Shown: positions 1 through 7,844 of the stretch, in pieces
How the letters are laid out: the number at the start of each line of letters is the position of its first letter
How positions within the stretch are numbered: position 1 is the first letter of the stretch
NCBI RefSeq assembly: GCF_003721225.1
Contig: NZ_RIZI01000174.1
Span: forward strand, 1 to 32,732
DNA: 32,732 nucleotides
DNA from: Acidithiobacillus sulfuriphilus
GTDB lineage: Bacteria > Pseudomonadota > Gammaproteobacteria > Acidithiobacillales > Acidithiobacillaceae
Direction of reading: 5' to 3'
Program-made: the position numbers and the translations under genes
The notes under the pieces: model-generated
Seen by the model: only the letters and a program-made list of their open reading frames with translations
Databases searched by the model: none
What the model was told of the DNA's origin: nothing

Positions 1-203
1 ATGTTTCATCTCGATAATCCACTTTCCGCCCCCACCCTACGCCTGACTCCATTTCAGAGAGGCGACAACTACCCTGACACCGGGGGTATAACGCGATGAT
101 TATAAAAACTATTCAGTAGAACAAATAATATTGTTTAGAAGCGTGACTTCAATCGTCAATTCATTGAACGATACAACATGATGTTTCTATTGGTTATTAT
201 TGT
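1..203. other. AT-rich non-coding upstream region
   Basis: No convincing gene is visible on either strand before the hydrolase gene at 285. The stretch is AT-rich and contains three short dyads: AACAA-N6-TTGTT (120-135), CAAT-TC-ATTG (157-166, inside a longer imperfect repeat 153-171) and AACAT-G-ATGTT (175-185). They lie just upstream of the sigma54 promoter at 204-219, where enhancer sites for a sigma54 activator would be expected. That role is inference; the dyads are short and not identical to one another. Confidence 0.5.
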
Positions 204-219
204 GGGCACGCATTTTGCT
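204..219 (+). promoter_or_regulatory. sigma54 (RpoN) -24/-12 promoter
   Basis: The bases read GGGCACG-N4-TTGCT. Against the established sigma54 consensus TGGCACG-N4-TTGCW only the first base differs, and the invariant GG (205-206) and GC (217-218) are exactly ten bases apart. Transcription would begin near position 230, giving a leader of about 55 bases before the ATG at 285. A sigma54-dependent activator is encoded at 1251-2861, which fits this promoter being its target. Confidence 0.8.
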
Positions 220-284
220 GAGATATGGGCGCTATCTGCAATTGTCCGGTAGGATGTTTCCAGTAGAGAGAAAGGAGAGATACC

Positions 285-884
285 ATGAGTTTGAAACAAC
301 AACTTGAGAGCGATTTTGAAGGTCATAAGCGATGGGCTTTACGGCGCCAGATGGGTATTCCCAACAACCGGCGGCTCTGGGTGTGTGCTTGCATGGACGA
401 ACGCCTACCAGTGGACGAAGCACTCGGCATTCGTGGAGATCAAGGTGATGCACATGTGTTCAGGAACGCAGGTGGACTTATCACCGATGATGCCATTCGC
501 TCAGCCATGCTTACCTGCAACTTCTTTGGCACAGAAGAAATTGTAATCATCAACCATACCGAATGCGGTATGATGTCGGCTCACACGGATACGATTGTGA
601 AGGCCTTGAAGGATAAAGGCATTGACTTGGATAATATCCAACTCGATCCTGACTTGCCAGAATTAACTATTAAGGCCGGTGCTTTTGGCAAGTGGGTAAA
701 AATGTACAGCGACGTCGACGAAACCTGCGCTCGGCAGGTGGAGTATGTCCGTAACCACCCGCTGATTCCCAAACATGTAACGGTTAGTGGCTGGATTTGG
801 GAGGTTGAAACAGGGCATTTGCGTCCGCCTCACATCAGGATAGGAGAAAAGGTTAATACCAACAAGGCCATGGGCGCTAAATAG
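285..884 (+). CDS. beta-carbonic anhydrase family protein, candidate COS/CS2 hydrolase
   Basis: A 199-residue cytoplasmic zinc enzyme of the beta-carbonic anhydrase fold. The zinc ligands can be read as C36, H91 and C94, with the catalytic pair D38/R40 in CACMDER and the second block in NHTECGMM; FRNAGG (59-64) is also family-typical. The CMDER form and short length match class D, which includes the COS hydrolase of Thiobacillus thioparus and the CS2 hydrolases of Acidianus and some Acidithiobacillus thiooxidans strains; those keep the same ligands at similar spacing. Sequence alone does not separate CO2 from COS or CS2 as substrate. The start has a good ribosome site (AAAGGAGAG) and lies behind a sigma54 promoter, whereas a housekeeping carbonic anhydrase would hardly need inducible control. 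It probably forms an operon with the zinc-ribbon gene 60 bases downstream. Base composition is AT-richer than the core genes. Confidence 0.85.
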   Translation: MSLKQQLESDFEGHKRWALRRQMGIPNNRRLWVCACMDERLPVDEALGIRGDQGDAHVFRNAGGLITDDAIRSAMLTCNFFGTEEIVIINHTECGMMSAHTDTIVKALKDKGIDLDNIQLDPDLPELTIKAGAFGKWVKMYSDVDETCARQVEYVRNHPLIPKHVTVSGWIWEVETGHLRPPHIRIGEKVNTNKAMGAK

Positions 885-944
885 CCTCATGCCATCGGTT
901 GCAGATAGCGCACGGTTCAATTCTCACAATAGGAGTTATATCCA

Positions 945-1187
945 ATGCCTACATATGATTTTCAGTGCCCGATCTGCGGCTATCAGCTTGAAGCCATGCA
1001 GCCGTATGATGCCCCCAGTCCGGATTGTCCTAATTGCCATAAGCGTGCTGTTCGACTTTTGGGCGCACCAGCGGTGCACGGGAGTATGAGCCGGGGGCGT
1101 GAGCTTGCTGTACGATCCATTAAGACCAAAACTGGTCCGTGTCCAGCATGTGCTGCCGGCCGGGCACATGTGCATGGCCCCAAGTGA
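945..1187 (+). CDS. FmdB-family zinc-ribbon protein
   Basis: An 80-residue protein starting MPTYDFQCPICGYQLE, the standard opening of the FmdB/CxxC-CxxC putative regulatory family. Two CxxC pairs (CPIC at 8-11, CPNC at 28-31) should bind one zinc; a further CPAC occurs near residue 66 in the charged tail. FmdB proteins are often found beside amidase or formamidase genes and have been proposed as regulators, but their molecular role is unclear. Here it follows the carbonic-anhydrase-like gene by 60 bases with a good ribosome site (AGGAG) and no clear promoter of its own, so it is probably co-transcribed from the sigma54 promoter at 204. It might help metallate or regulate the hydrolase; that is inference. 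Confidence 0.8.
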   Translation: MPTYDFQCPICGYQLEAMQPYDAPSPDCPNCHKRAVRLLGAPAVHGSMSRGRELAVRSIKTKTGPCPACAAGRAHVHGPK

Positions 1188-1212
1188 CTGGGCCTTATGG
1201 AATCAATAAATG

Positions 1213-1221
1213 TGCTATAAT
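1213..1221 (+). promoter_or_regulatory. extended -10 promoter for the activator gene
   Basis: TGCTATAAT is a perfect -10 hexamer with the TG extension, 30 bases before the ATG at 1251. No good -35 hexamer lies at 16-18 bases upstream, which is tolerated for extended -10 promoters. It suggests that the activator is made from its own sigma70-type promoter, independent of the sigma54 promoter of the genes it probably controls. Confidence 0.6.
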
Positions 1222-1250
1222 GATAAAAAGGATTGCTATAGGAGTCGCTG

Positions 1251-2861
1251 ATGTCAAAATCTGGTTATCCTATGTTAGGACAATTAAACCCACTTTCCTT
1301 CTTGCAAGCATTCATCGTACAAAGCATTAAGGTGGCCGGCCAGTTTGGCTGTAGCCAGGAACATGATAGGGTGCGCTACATTGAGCGCATGGGATTGGCT
1401 GCTGCGAGTTGCTTGGAAACTGCAGCTCGTGCCGAACGTTCCTTGCCGCAGGATATGCCACTCAATCAAGAACAATATGCGAGCCTGATTATGGATATAA
1501 AAAACCAGATTGGGGGAGAATTTTCTAGTACATCAAGCGGTGCTCCCTATGTGCGTGTGATCAATCATCGCTGTCCATTTGGAGAGGCGGTGCGTGAGGC
1601 GCCGGAATTGTGTCGGATGACTTCCAGCGTTTTTGGAGCTATTGCGGCACGTAGTTTCGGCTATGCCAAAGTTGAGTTGCGAAAACGCATCGCAGCTAAC
1701 GATGGCGTATGCGAAGTATTGGTTTACACAGATCCCGCCGTCGCTCACGAACAACCTGGGGATGAATATCAAATAAAAAATGGTCAAGTATATTCATCGC
1801 TAGCAAGTACAGATGATCAGATACAACAGGCTTTGGTTAGTACTTGGTGCACTAATAATCTGTCTAACAGAGCGTCCCCACAAAGGGCTAGGGCGCCTAT
1901 CATTGCTCAATCTACAGCTATGCGTGCAGCATTCCGGACCGTCGAAATTGTTGCGCCGACTACCGCTAGTGCTGTAATTTCTGGTGAAACAGGCACAGGT
2001 AAAGAGATTATTGCTCGAGCTATACATGCATTAAGTGACAGAAGCGAAAAACCCTTTATCGCGATCAACTGCGGGGCCATTCCCGAAAGTCTCATTGAGA
2101 CCGAACTGTTTGGCCACGAGCGCGGGGCATTTACTAATGCCTATCAGGTTCGACATGGTTTTTTTGAGCGCGCAAATGGTGGTACATTGTTTCTCGATGA
2201 AATCAACTCCTTACCTATCGCGGCTCAGGTTAAACTGTTGAGGGTTGTTCAGGAAGGAGAGTTCGAACGAGTTGGTGGAGAAGAACCTTTAAAGGTTGAT
2301 GTACGTATCATTGTAGCAACAAATGAAAATTTGGATTTGCTTGTGCGAAATGGAAAATTCCGTAGGGACCTGTATTATCGGCTAAATGTTGTACATATTC
2401 ATTTGCCGCCGTTGCGTATGAGACCCGATGATATGTCCGCTTTGGTTGATCATATTCTTAGACGGTTATCCGAAAAACATCATCATCCCATTAGAATATT
2501 ATCTTCTCGCGCCTGGAAGCAAATATTCGCATATGATTGGCCGGGAAATGTGCGTGAAATGGAAAACTTGCTAGAGCGGGCTTTTTTGTTGAATACAGGA
2601 GAAATCATTGACACCGTGATTGAACAGGATGCCCCGCAAACCATGAGCGATTGTTGTTCGCTTCGTGCGCTAAGGCGTCAGAAAGGGGATATTGCGGAAT
2701 CTCGACTGCTGCACGAAAGCCTACGTCGTTATAATGGTCGAGTGAGCGATGTGGCGCTTGAGTTTGGGGTTACACCACGTGCAATTTATCAAAAGGTTAA
2801 ATTGCTCGGTATCAATTTGCAAGAATATCGACTCGATGATTCTCGGGAGCCTCTGACCTAA
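1251..2861 (+). CDS. sigma54-dependent transcriptional activator with cysteine-containing sensory domain
   Basis: A 536-residue bacterial enhancer-binding protein. Residues about 15-200 form a sensory region with H106, C108, C121 and C154 in a pattern resembling the 'metanogen output domain 1' group; a V4R-type ligand domain is the alternative. The AAA+ domain (about 213-445) has Walker A GETGTGKE (245-252), Walker [10 protein letters not shown] and the arginine region [10 protein letters not shown]. The C-terminus (about 488-527) carries a Fis-type helix-turn-helix, [20 protein letters not shown]. The sigma54-contact loop reads GAFTNA (292-297) instead of GAFTGA, a rare change. The start has AGGAG seven bases upstream. 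Its natural target is the sigma54 promoter at 204 driving the hydrolase and zinc-ribbon genes. The inducer is unknown; a sulfur or one-carbon compound, or a metal or redox signal through the cysteines, is a guess. AT-rich codon use suggests acquisition. Confidence 0.88.
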   Translation: MSKSGYPMLGQLNPLSFLQAFIVQSIKVAGQFGCSQEHDRVRYIERMGLAAASCLETAARAERSLPQDMPLNQEQYASLIMDIKNQIGGEFSSTSSGAPYVRVINHRCPFGEAVREAPELCRMTSSVFGAIAARSFGYAKVELRKRIAANDGVCEVLVYTDPAVAHEQPGDEYQIKNGQVYSSLASTDDQIQQALVSTWCTNNLSNRASPQRARAPIIAQSTAMRAAFRTVEIVAPTTASAVISGETGTGKEIIARAIHALSDRSEKPFIAINCGAIPESLIETELFGHERGAFTNAYQVRHGFFERANGGTLFLDEINSLPIAAQVKLLRVVQEGEFERVGGEEPLKVDVRIIVATNENLDLLVRNGKFRRDLYYRLNVVHIHLPPLRMRPDDMSALVDHILRRLSEKHHHPIRILSSRAWKQIFAYDWPGNVREMENLLERAFLLNTGEIIDTVIEQDAPQTMSDCCSLRALRRQKGDIAESRLLHESLRRYNGRVSDVALEFGVTPRAIYQKVKLLGINLQEYRLDDSREPLT

Positions 2862-3192
2862 TTCAAATTGTCGTTCCGCAGAGCTTGACCATTACCGCCA
2901 GTCAACCATTCTCGGCCTGGGAGCAGGTCTTCCGGGAGGGGAGGCCATGACTAGTGATAGATCGGCTAGTCCGTCGGTCCATCGTCCCGGAGCTCGATGC
3001 GGAAAGCTGTCGGCGAAGGCAGGCGTGTTCCGCCGTCAGCGCAAGCACCTCAAAAAGTTCGACAGGGATCAGAACGCGGGGCCCCCGTTTGGCCTGAACC
3101 GGCTCGGGGCTTATACTCCCATCTTGCAGCGGCCCTGCGCGTCGGCGGCTGCCCGCCGCCGCCATTTGATCCATCACCTTGACGAGGTTTTT
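2862..3192. other. 331-base gap between activator gene and ilvD
   Basis: No recognisable gene on either strand, although open frames run through it, including an in-frame upstream extension of ilvD that has no family counterpart. It contains an inverted repeat GGCCT (2914-2918) / AGGCC (2942-2946), a compact hairpin CGGCGG-CTGC-CCGCCG around 3141-3156 without a T run, and the candidate ilvD promoter at 3089-3117. Composition changes here from AT-rich to GC-rich, so this is the junction between the acquired block and the core. It could hold gene debris, but none can be identified. Confidence 0.5.
3089..3117 (+). promoter_or_regulatory. candidate sigma70 promoter of ilvD
   Basis: TTGGCC, 17 bases, then TATACT, matching four and five of six consensus bases at ideal spacing. 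Transcription would start near 3124, giving a leader of roughly 70 bases that includes the GC-rich hairpin at 3141-3156 and ends at the ilvD ribosome site (GACGAGG). Confidence 0.5.
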
Positions 3193-4869
3193 ATGCGCTC
3201 CGATATCATCAAGAAGGGTTTTGAACGTACGCCCCATCGCTCCCTGCTCAAGGCCTGCGGCCTCACGGACGCCGATATGGCCAAGCCCTTCATCGGGGTG
3301 GCCAACTCCTACATTGACATCATTCCCGGCCATGTGCATCTGCAGGAGTTTGGGCGGATCGTCAAGGAGGCCATCCGCGCCGCCGGCGGCGTTCCCTTCG
3401 AGTTCAACACCATCGGCGTGGATGACGGTATCGTCATGGGCCATGACGGCATGCGCTACTCACTGCCCAGCCGCGAGATCATTGCCGACTCCATCGAAAC
3501 CGTGGTCCAGGCCCATCATCTGGATGCCCTGATCTGCATCCCCAATTGCGACAAGATCGTCCCCGGCATGATCATGGGGGCGCTGCGCTGCGATGTGCCC
3601 ACGGTCTTCGTCTCCGGCGGCCCCATGGAGGCGGGCCACCTGGCCGACGGTACGACGGTGGATCTGGTGACGGCCTTCGAGGCGGTGGGGCAGTTCAAGC
3701 GCGGGCAGATGACGGAGATCCGCCTCAAGGAGATCGAGGATAAGGCTTGTCCCACCTGCGGTTCCTGTTCCGGCATGTTCACGGCCAACAGCATGAACTG
3801 CCTGATGGAGGTGCTGGGCATCGCCCTGCCGGGCAATGGCACCATCCTCGCCACTGCGGCGGGACGCCGGGATCTGGTGCGCCAGGCGGCGGCGCGGGTG
3901 GTGGCGCTGGCGCTGGCGGAAGGGCCGACCATGAGGCAACTGGTGGACTTCGACGCCATCGACAATGCCTTCATCCTCGACATGGCCATGGGCGGTTCGA
4001 CCAATACGGTACTCCACACCATTGCCATCGCCCGGGAGGCGGGGATCGATTACCCCCTGGCCCGGCTCAATGATCTGGCCCAGCATGTGGCCTACCTCGC
4101 CAAGGTCTCCCCGGCCCTGTCCACCGTGCATATCGAGGATATCGGCCGGGCCGGCGGTATCCCGGCCATCCTCCATGAGGTGAACAAGCGCAATCCTGAT
4201 GTCCTGCACCTGGACAAACCCACCGTGAGCGGCCAGACCTTGCGCGAGATCGTGGAGGCTGCCGAGGTCAAGGATAGCCGCATCATCCATCTGGCCAGCG
4301 ATCCCATCTCTCCCACCGGCGGGCTGCGGGTGCTCTTTGGCAATCTGGCGCCGGAAGGCAGCGTCGTCAAGATCGCCGCGGTGGTCCCGGCCATGCGCCA
4401 GTTTTCCGGGCCGGCGCGGATCTTCGACAGCATGGAGGAGGCCGCGGAAGGGATTCTCGCCGGCCAGGCGCAGCCGGGCGATGTGGTCGTGATCCGCTAC
4501 GAAGGGCCCCGAGGCGGGCCGGGCATGCCGGAAATGCTGACCCCCACCGCCAACATCATGGGCATGGGCCTGGGCGAGAGTGTGGCCCTCATTACCGACG
4601 GGCGCTTCAGCGGCGCCACCCGAGGCGCCTGTGTGGGCCATGTCTCGCCGGAGGCCGCCGAGGGCGGGCCCATCGGCTTGCTGGTGGAGGGGGACATCAT
4701 CGATCTGGATCTGGATGCCGGCAAGCTGAACGTCCGTTTGACGGATGCGGAGCTGGCGCGGCGCCGGGCCGCCTGGAAGCCCGTGGAAAAACCCCTCTCC
4801 TCCCCTTGGCTGCGTCGCTATCGCAAGCTCGTCAGCAACGCCGCCAAGGGCGCGGTGCTGGAGGCTTGA
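3193..4869 (+). CDS. ilvD: dihydroxy-acid dehydratase
   Basis: Catalyses the dehydration of 2,3-dihydroxy acids to 2-oxo acids in valine, leucine and isoleucine synthesis, in the cytoplasm. The 558-residue protein contains the cluster cysteines C119 (PNCDK) and C192 in [18 protein letters not shown] (186-203), the GGPMEAG block (142-148) and the C-terminal ITDGRFSG signature. Where [2Fe-2S] relatives have Cys (PCN), this protein has PGH (45-47) as in Escherichia coli IlvD, pointing to an oxygen-sensitive [4Fe-4S] enzyme. The start is the ATG at 3193 ([20 protein letters not shown]), which matches family N-termini; the open frame extends 82 codons further upstream but that part resembles nothing. 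The stop overlaps the start of the next gene (TGATG), so the two are translationally coupled. Confidence 0.96.
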   Translation: MRSDIIKKGFERTPHRSLLKACGLTDADMAKPFIGVANSYIDIIPGHVHLQEFGRIVKEAIRAAGGVPFEFNTIGVDDGIVMGHDGMRYSLPSREIIADSIETVVQAHHLDALICIPNCDKIVPGMIMGALRCDVPTVFVSGGPMEAGHLADGTTVDLVTAFEAVGQFKRGQMTEIRLKEIEDKACPTCGSCSGMFTANSMNCLMEVLGIALPGNGTILATAAGRRDLVRQAAARVVALALAEGPTMRQLVDFDAIDNAFILDMAMGGSTNTVLHTIAIAREAGIDYPLARLNDLAQHVAYLAKVSPALSTVHIEDIGRAGGIPAILHEVNKRNPDVLHLDKPTVSGQTLREIVEAAEVKDSRIIHLASDPISPTGGLRVLFGNLAPEGSVVKIAAVVPAMRQFSGPARIFDSMEEAAEGILAGQAQPGDVVVIRYEGPRGGPGMPEMLTPTANIMGMGLGESVALITDGRFSGATRGACVGHVSPEAAEGGPIGLLVEGDIIDLDLDAGKLNVRLTDAELARRRAAWKPVEKPLSSPWLRRYRKLVSNAAKGAVLEA

Positions 4870-5792
4870 TGATGGGTAGTGAGGGCACGCGCATCGGTGT
4901 CTATGTCGATTCGGAAAATATCCGCTACAACGGCGGCTATGCCATGCGCTATGACGTGCTGCGGCGCTTTGCGGTGCGCGATGGGGGCAAGATCCTGCGC
5001 CTCAATACCTATATGGCCGTGGATGGCGAACGCATGAAGGTGGACCGGGAGTACCGCGAGCGCATCCGCGGCTACCAGCAGGCGGTGCGCGACCTGGGCT
5101 GGAAGATCATCGAAAAACCGGTGCGCTGGTTTGTGGATGAAGAGGGCAACCGCGTTTCCAAAGCCAATGCCGACCTGGATCTCGCCGTGGATGTCATGCT
5201 CCAGTCCGAACGCCTGGATCAGGTCCTGCTGGTTTCCGGCGACGGTGACTTTCTCCAGGTGGTGCGCGCCCTGCAAAACAAGGGCTGTCGCGTGGAGGTG
5301 CTGGCGTTTCGCAACGTCTCCCGGGAGCTGCAGCACGAAGCCGATGCCTTTTATTCGGGTTATCTCATCCCCGGCCTGCTCCCTACCCGCGAAAATCGCC
5401 TGGCCTGGGGCGAGGTGGGCTCGCGTATCCGCGGCGTCTGCAGCCGCTGGGAGGCGGAGCGCGGCTTCGGCTTCATCCGTTTTTTGGGGGAGATTTCGCC
5501 GCGCCTGTGGATCACCGATACCCGCCAGGAAGAGTCCCCCTATGGCTCCGCCTTTGTCCATATCTCGGATTTGCCCAGGGATCTGGATACGGACGACTTG
5601 CCCAGCCGGGATGTCATTTTTGAATTCGACCTGGAGCCCAGCGAAACGGAGAAGGGCGGTTTTGTGGCGCGCCGCTGCACCATCGTCCACCGCTATGACG
5701 GTCGTTCTGCGGGGGTGACGCGTCTCAGCGAGCGCGGCATGGGGGAGGCTTTTCCGTCCGGCAACGGGGATACAACGCTGGAAGAGGCGTGA
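4869..5792 (+). CDS. NYN-domain (PIN-like) protein with C-terminal cold-shock-like domain
   Basis: A 307-residue protein, probably an RNA-acting nuclease. The N-terminal NYN/LabA-type domain (about 8-170) shows GVYVDSENI (D14), ADLDLAVDVM (D102, D104, D108) and VSGDGDF (D126, D128), the acidic residues expected for metal-dependent RNA cleavage. Residues about 185-275 look like a cold-shock OB fold: RGFGFIR (198-204) matches RNP1 and FVHISDL (229-235) matches RNP2. Together these suggest an RNA-binding module attached to a nuclease; the substrate is unknown. The ATG overlaps the ilvD stop by one base, and a second ATG follows immediately at 4872. It converges on argA with a 96-base gap. The domain assignment is firm, the function inferred. 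Confidence 0.85.
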   Translation: MMGSEGTRIGVYVDSENIRYNGGYAMRYDVLRRFAVRDGGKILRLNTYMAVDGERMKVDREYRERIRGYQQAVRDLGWKIIEKPVRWFVDEEGNRVSKANADLDLAVDVMLQSERLDQVLLVSGDGDFLQVVRALQNKGCRVEVLAFRNVSRELQHEADAFYSGYLIPGLLPTRENRLAWGEVGSRIRGVCSRWEAERGFGFIRFLGEISPRLWITDTRQEESPYGSAFVHISDLPRDLDTDDLPSRDVIFEFDLEPSETEKGGFVARRCTIVHRYDGRSAGVTRLSERGMGEAFPSGNGDTTLEEA

Positions 5793-5841
5793 AGCGCAGG
5801 ATCGTGCCGACAACGAAGCGATCTATGGCAGGGAAACAACG

Positions 5842-5880
5842 CCGTTGCCGGCCCGCTCCTACGCGCGGGGGTGCCGGGTG
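5842..5880. terminator. weak bidirectional stem-loop between converging genes
   Basis: Between the nyn stop and the argA stop lies a GC-rich inverted arrangement (CCGGC-CCGC ... GCGG ... GCCGG). It could end transcription from either side, but there is no T run, so an intrinsic terminator is not certain. Confidence 0.3.
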
Positions 5881-5888
5881 TATGGCCG

Positions 5889-7205
5889 TCAGGTCAGAAA
5901 GCGGAAAAAGACCTGGCTGCGGCGTTGCATGTTGTAGAGCTCCTGACGGGGCATGGGGAGTTCCTCCAGGGTTCCCTGGCGGAAGCCTCGCTCCAGAAAC
6001 CAGTGCGTCGTCTGGGTGGTGAGTACAAAGATCTGGCGCAGGCCCTGCTCCCGCGCCAGCCCTTCGCAGAAGGTCAGCAGTTGCTCGCCGCGTCCCTGGC
6101 GGCGATAGTCGCCATCCACGGCCAGGCAGGCCATCTCCGCCATGCCCTGCTCGGGATAGGGATAGAGGGCGGCGCAGGCGATGATCTTCCCATCGCGCTC
6201 CATCACAACAAATTGCTCGGCCTCCATTTCCAGCCGTTCGCGGCTGCGGCGCACCAGGATGCCGCCTTCTTCCAGGGGGCGGATGAGTTCGAGGATGCCG
6301 GGGACATCGGCCAGGGTGGCGCGGCGCAGGTGTTCGAAAGGATCCTGGGAGATGAGGGTGCCCAGACCTTCGCGGGTAAAGAGTTCGCGTAGCAGGGCGC
6401 CATCCACATGGCGGGGGATCAGGTGTACCCGTTCCACTCCGCCCCGGCAGGCGTGAATGGCGCTTTCCATGTGCTGACGCACGGAGGATGGGCAGGCCGT
6501 GTCGTTCTCTCTGAGCATGGCCACGGCTTCGGCGGCGGTGAGCTGGCGCAGCAGGCTGCCCTCGCGGTTGCTGACGCCCCCGGCGTCCATGAGGAAGATG
6601 AGTTTGGCCGCGCCCAGGGCGCTGGCGGTCGCCACGGCCACTTCCTCGGCCCGCACATTGAAGAGGGTGCCGGTGGGTGAGACCCCGATGGGGGAGAGCA
6701 ATACCACCTCGTCGGCGGCCAGGTGGCGCTGGAGGGCTTCCACGGCAACGCGCCGCACCTTGCCGGTATGCTGAAAATCGACGCCGTCCAGGATGCCCAG
6801 CGGCTGGGCCGTGAGAAAATTGCCGCCTACCACCTGCAGGCCGGCGCCTGCCATGGGCGAGCCCATCTGGCCCTGGGACAGCGCGGCTTCCACGGCCAGG
6901 CGCGCGGCGCCGACGGCCCCGGTGACCGCTTCCATGGCCGCCGCCGTGGTGATCCGGCGTCCCCCGACCCGTTCGCCCTGCAGGCCGCGTTCCGCCATGG
7001 CGGCATCGATCTGCGGGCCGGCGCCGTGCACCAGGACCAGGTTGATCCCCAGGCTGTTGAGCAGCGCGATATCATGGGCCAGGGTCCGTATGCTGCCATC
7101 GGCAATGGCATCGCCGCCAAAGCTGATGACAAAGGTCTGGCCGCGAAAGCGGTGAATGTAGGGAGAGGACTCCCGGAAGCTGCGCACGAAAACGTTGGTG
7201 TTCAT
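5889..7205 (-). CDS. argA: amino-acid N-acetyltransferase (N-acetylglutamate synthase)
   Basis: Makes N-acetylglutamate from glutamate and acetyl-CoA, the first step of arginine synthesis. The 438-residue protein has the classical two-domain layout: an amino-acid-kinase-like domain (about 1-280; VISFGGDAIADGS, VHGAGPQID, LLSPIGVSPTG) that usually binds arginine for feedback inhibition, and a C-terminal GNAT domain (about 290-438) with the acetyl-CoA loop DYRRQGRGEQLL. Length and order fit bacterial ArgA rather than the short S-ArgA. It is the last gene of the leftward cluster and starts 25 bases after the bolA-like gene. The ribosome site before the ATG is weak, suggesting dependence on upstream translation. 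Confidence 0.94.
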   Translation of the reverse strand: MNTNVFVRSFRESSPYIHRFRGQTFVISFGGDAIADGSIRTLAHDIALLNSLGINLVLVHGAGPQIDAAMAERGLQGERVGGRRITTAAAMEAVTGAVGAARLAVEAALSQGQMGSPMAGAGLQVVGGNFLTAQPLGILDGVDFQHTGKVRRVAVEALQRHLAADEVVLLSPIGVSPTGTLFNVRAEEVAVATASALGAAKLIFLMDAGGVSNREGSLLRQLTAAEAVAMLRENDTACPSSVRQHMESAIHACRGGVERVHLIPRHVDGALLRELFTREGLGTLISQDPFEHLRRATLADVPGILELIRPLEEGGILVRRSRERLEMEAEQFVVMERDGKIIACAALYPYPEQGMAEMACLAVDGDYRRQGRGEQLLTFCEGLAREQGLRQIFVLTTQTTHWFLERGFRQGTLEELPMPRQELYNMQRRSQVFFRFLT

Positions 7206-7230
7206 GGCTAGTGTATCGCCCTCGCCGCCC

Positions 7231-7539
7231 TCAGTCCGTTGCCAGGTGGAAGGTCCTGCGCGCCGGCGCAGCAGGGGCTTGCTGCCGCATTTCCTCCGGC
7301 GTCATGGCCTTGACGGAAAGGGCATGGATGTCAGGTACTCCTTCGACCGCCGCATAGACCAGGCGGTGCCGTGCCAGCGGCGCCAGCCCATGAAACTGTT
7401 CGGCCACCACCAGGACTTCGTAGTGCCCGCCGCCATCGGATAGTTCGTGGGCGCTATGGGCCTTGCTGCGATCCTTGATCTCCAGCAGCTCGGGATGGAG
7501 AGCGGCGCGGATGTGCGTTTCCAGTAATGCCTTGCTCAT
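7231..7539 (-). CDS. bolA: BolA family protein
   Basis: A 102-residue BolA-fold protein with the hallmark region RHRLVYAAV and an invariant histidine in it. BolA proteins pair with monothiol glutaredoxins around [2Fe-2S] clusters and, in E. coli, influence cell shape and stress responses. The start codon overlaps the end of the upstream yciI-like gene (ATGA), so translation is coupled. Its place in a cluster with yciB, involved in envelope and septum formation, is typical of proteobacteria, where bolA or yrbA relatives occur near such genes. The exact subgroup (BolA or IbaG/YrbA) cannot be settled from sequence reading alone. Confidence 0.88.
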   Translation of the reverse strand: MSKALLETHIRAALHPELLEIKDRSKAHSAHELSDGGGHYEVLVVAEQFHGLAPLARHRLVYAAVEGVPDIHALSVKAMTPEEMRQQAPAAPARRTFHLATD

Positions 7540-7835
7540 GGAAATACTCCTTTGTAGGGGCGGACGCTCACTTCGGCATAAACGCCGGCCGCCAGGTAGG
7601 GCTCGGCGGCGGCCCAGGCCTGAGCCGCTTCCAGCGAGTCGAATCGGGCCACGATCAGGCTGCCGGTAAAGCCTGCCTGCCCCGGATCTTCCTGATCCAG
7701 GGCGGGAAAAGGCCCGGCCGTCAGCAGGCGACCCTCGGCGTTGAGCTGATGCAGGCGGGCGAGGTGATCCCCGCGCGCCGCCTGACGCTTGGCCAGGGAG
7801 TCGGGAAAATCGGTGCCGATAATGCAGTAGTACAT
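7536..7835 (-). CDS. yciI: YciI family protein
   Basis: A 99-residue protein of the YciI (DCD/muconolactone isomerase-like) ferredoxin-fold family: [17 protein letters not shown] at the start, RGDHLARL with the conserved histidine (H24), and GRLLTAGPF. Members are small dimeric proteins whose reaction is not well established. It sits directly between the yciB-like gene (9 bases after its stop) and the bolA-like gene (4-base overlap), the common yciB-yciI-bolA arrangement of gammaproteobacteria. Confidence 0.9.
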   Translation of the reverse strand: MYYCIIGTDFPDSLAKRQAARGDHLARLHQLNAEGRLLTAGPFPALDQEDPGQAGFTGSLIVARFDSLEAAQAWAAAEPYLAAGVYAEVSVRPYKGVFP

Positions 7836-7844
7836 GGGACCTCC

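Noticed and set aside
3141..3156. GC-rich hairpin before ilvD as terminator or attenuator
   Set aside because: No T run and no leader peptide rich in Ile, Val or Leu was found, so branched-chain attenuation is not supported.
2947..3192. 82-codon upstream extension of the ilvD frame
   Set aside because: It resembles no IlvD N-terminus, is arginine-rich, contains the likely ilvD promoter, and the ATG at 3193 with its ribosome site fits family alignments.
2902..3444. Minus-strand open frame of 180 codons crossing the ilvD start
   Set aside because: Most of it is antisense to ilvD, and the remainder shows no recognisable domain; GC-rich DNA produces many such frames.
3460..4641. Long minus-strand open frame opposite ilvD
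   Set aside because: Histidine- and glycine-rich shadow of a real, fully conserved gene; no domain is seen.
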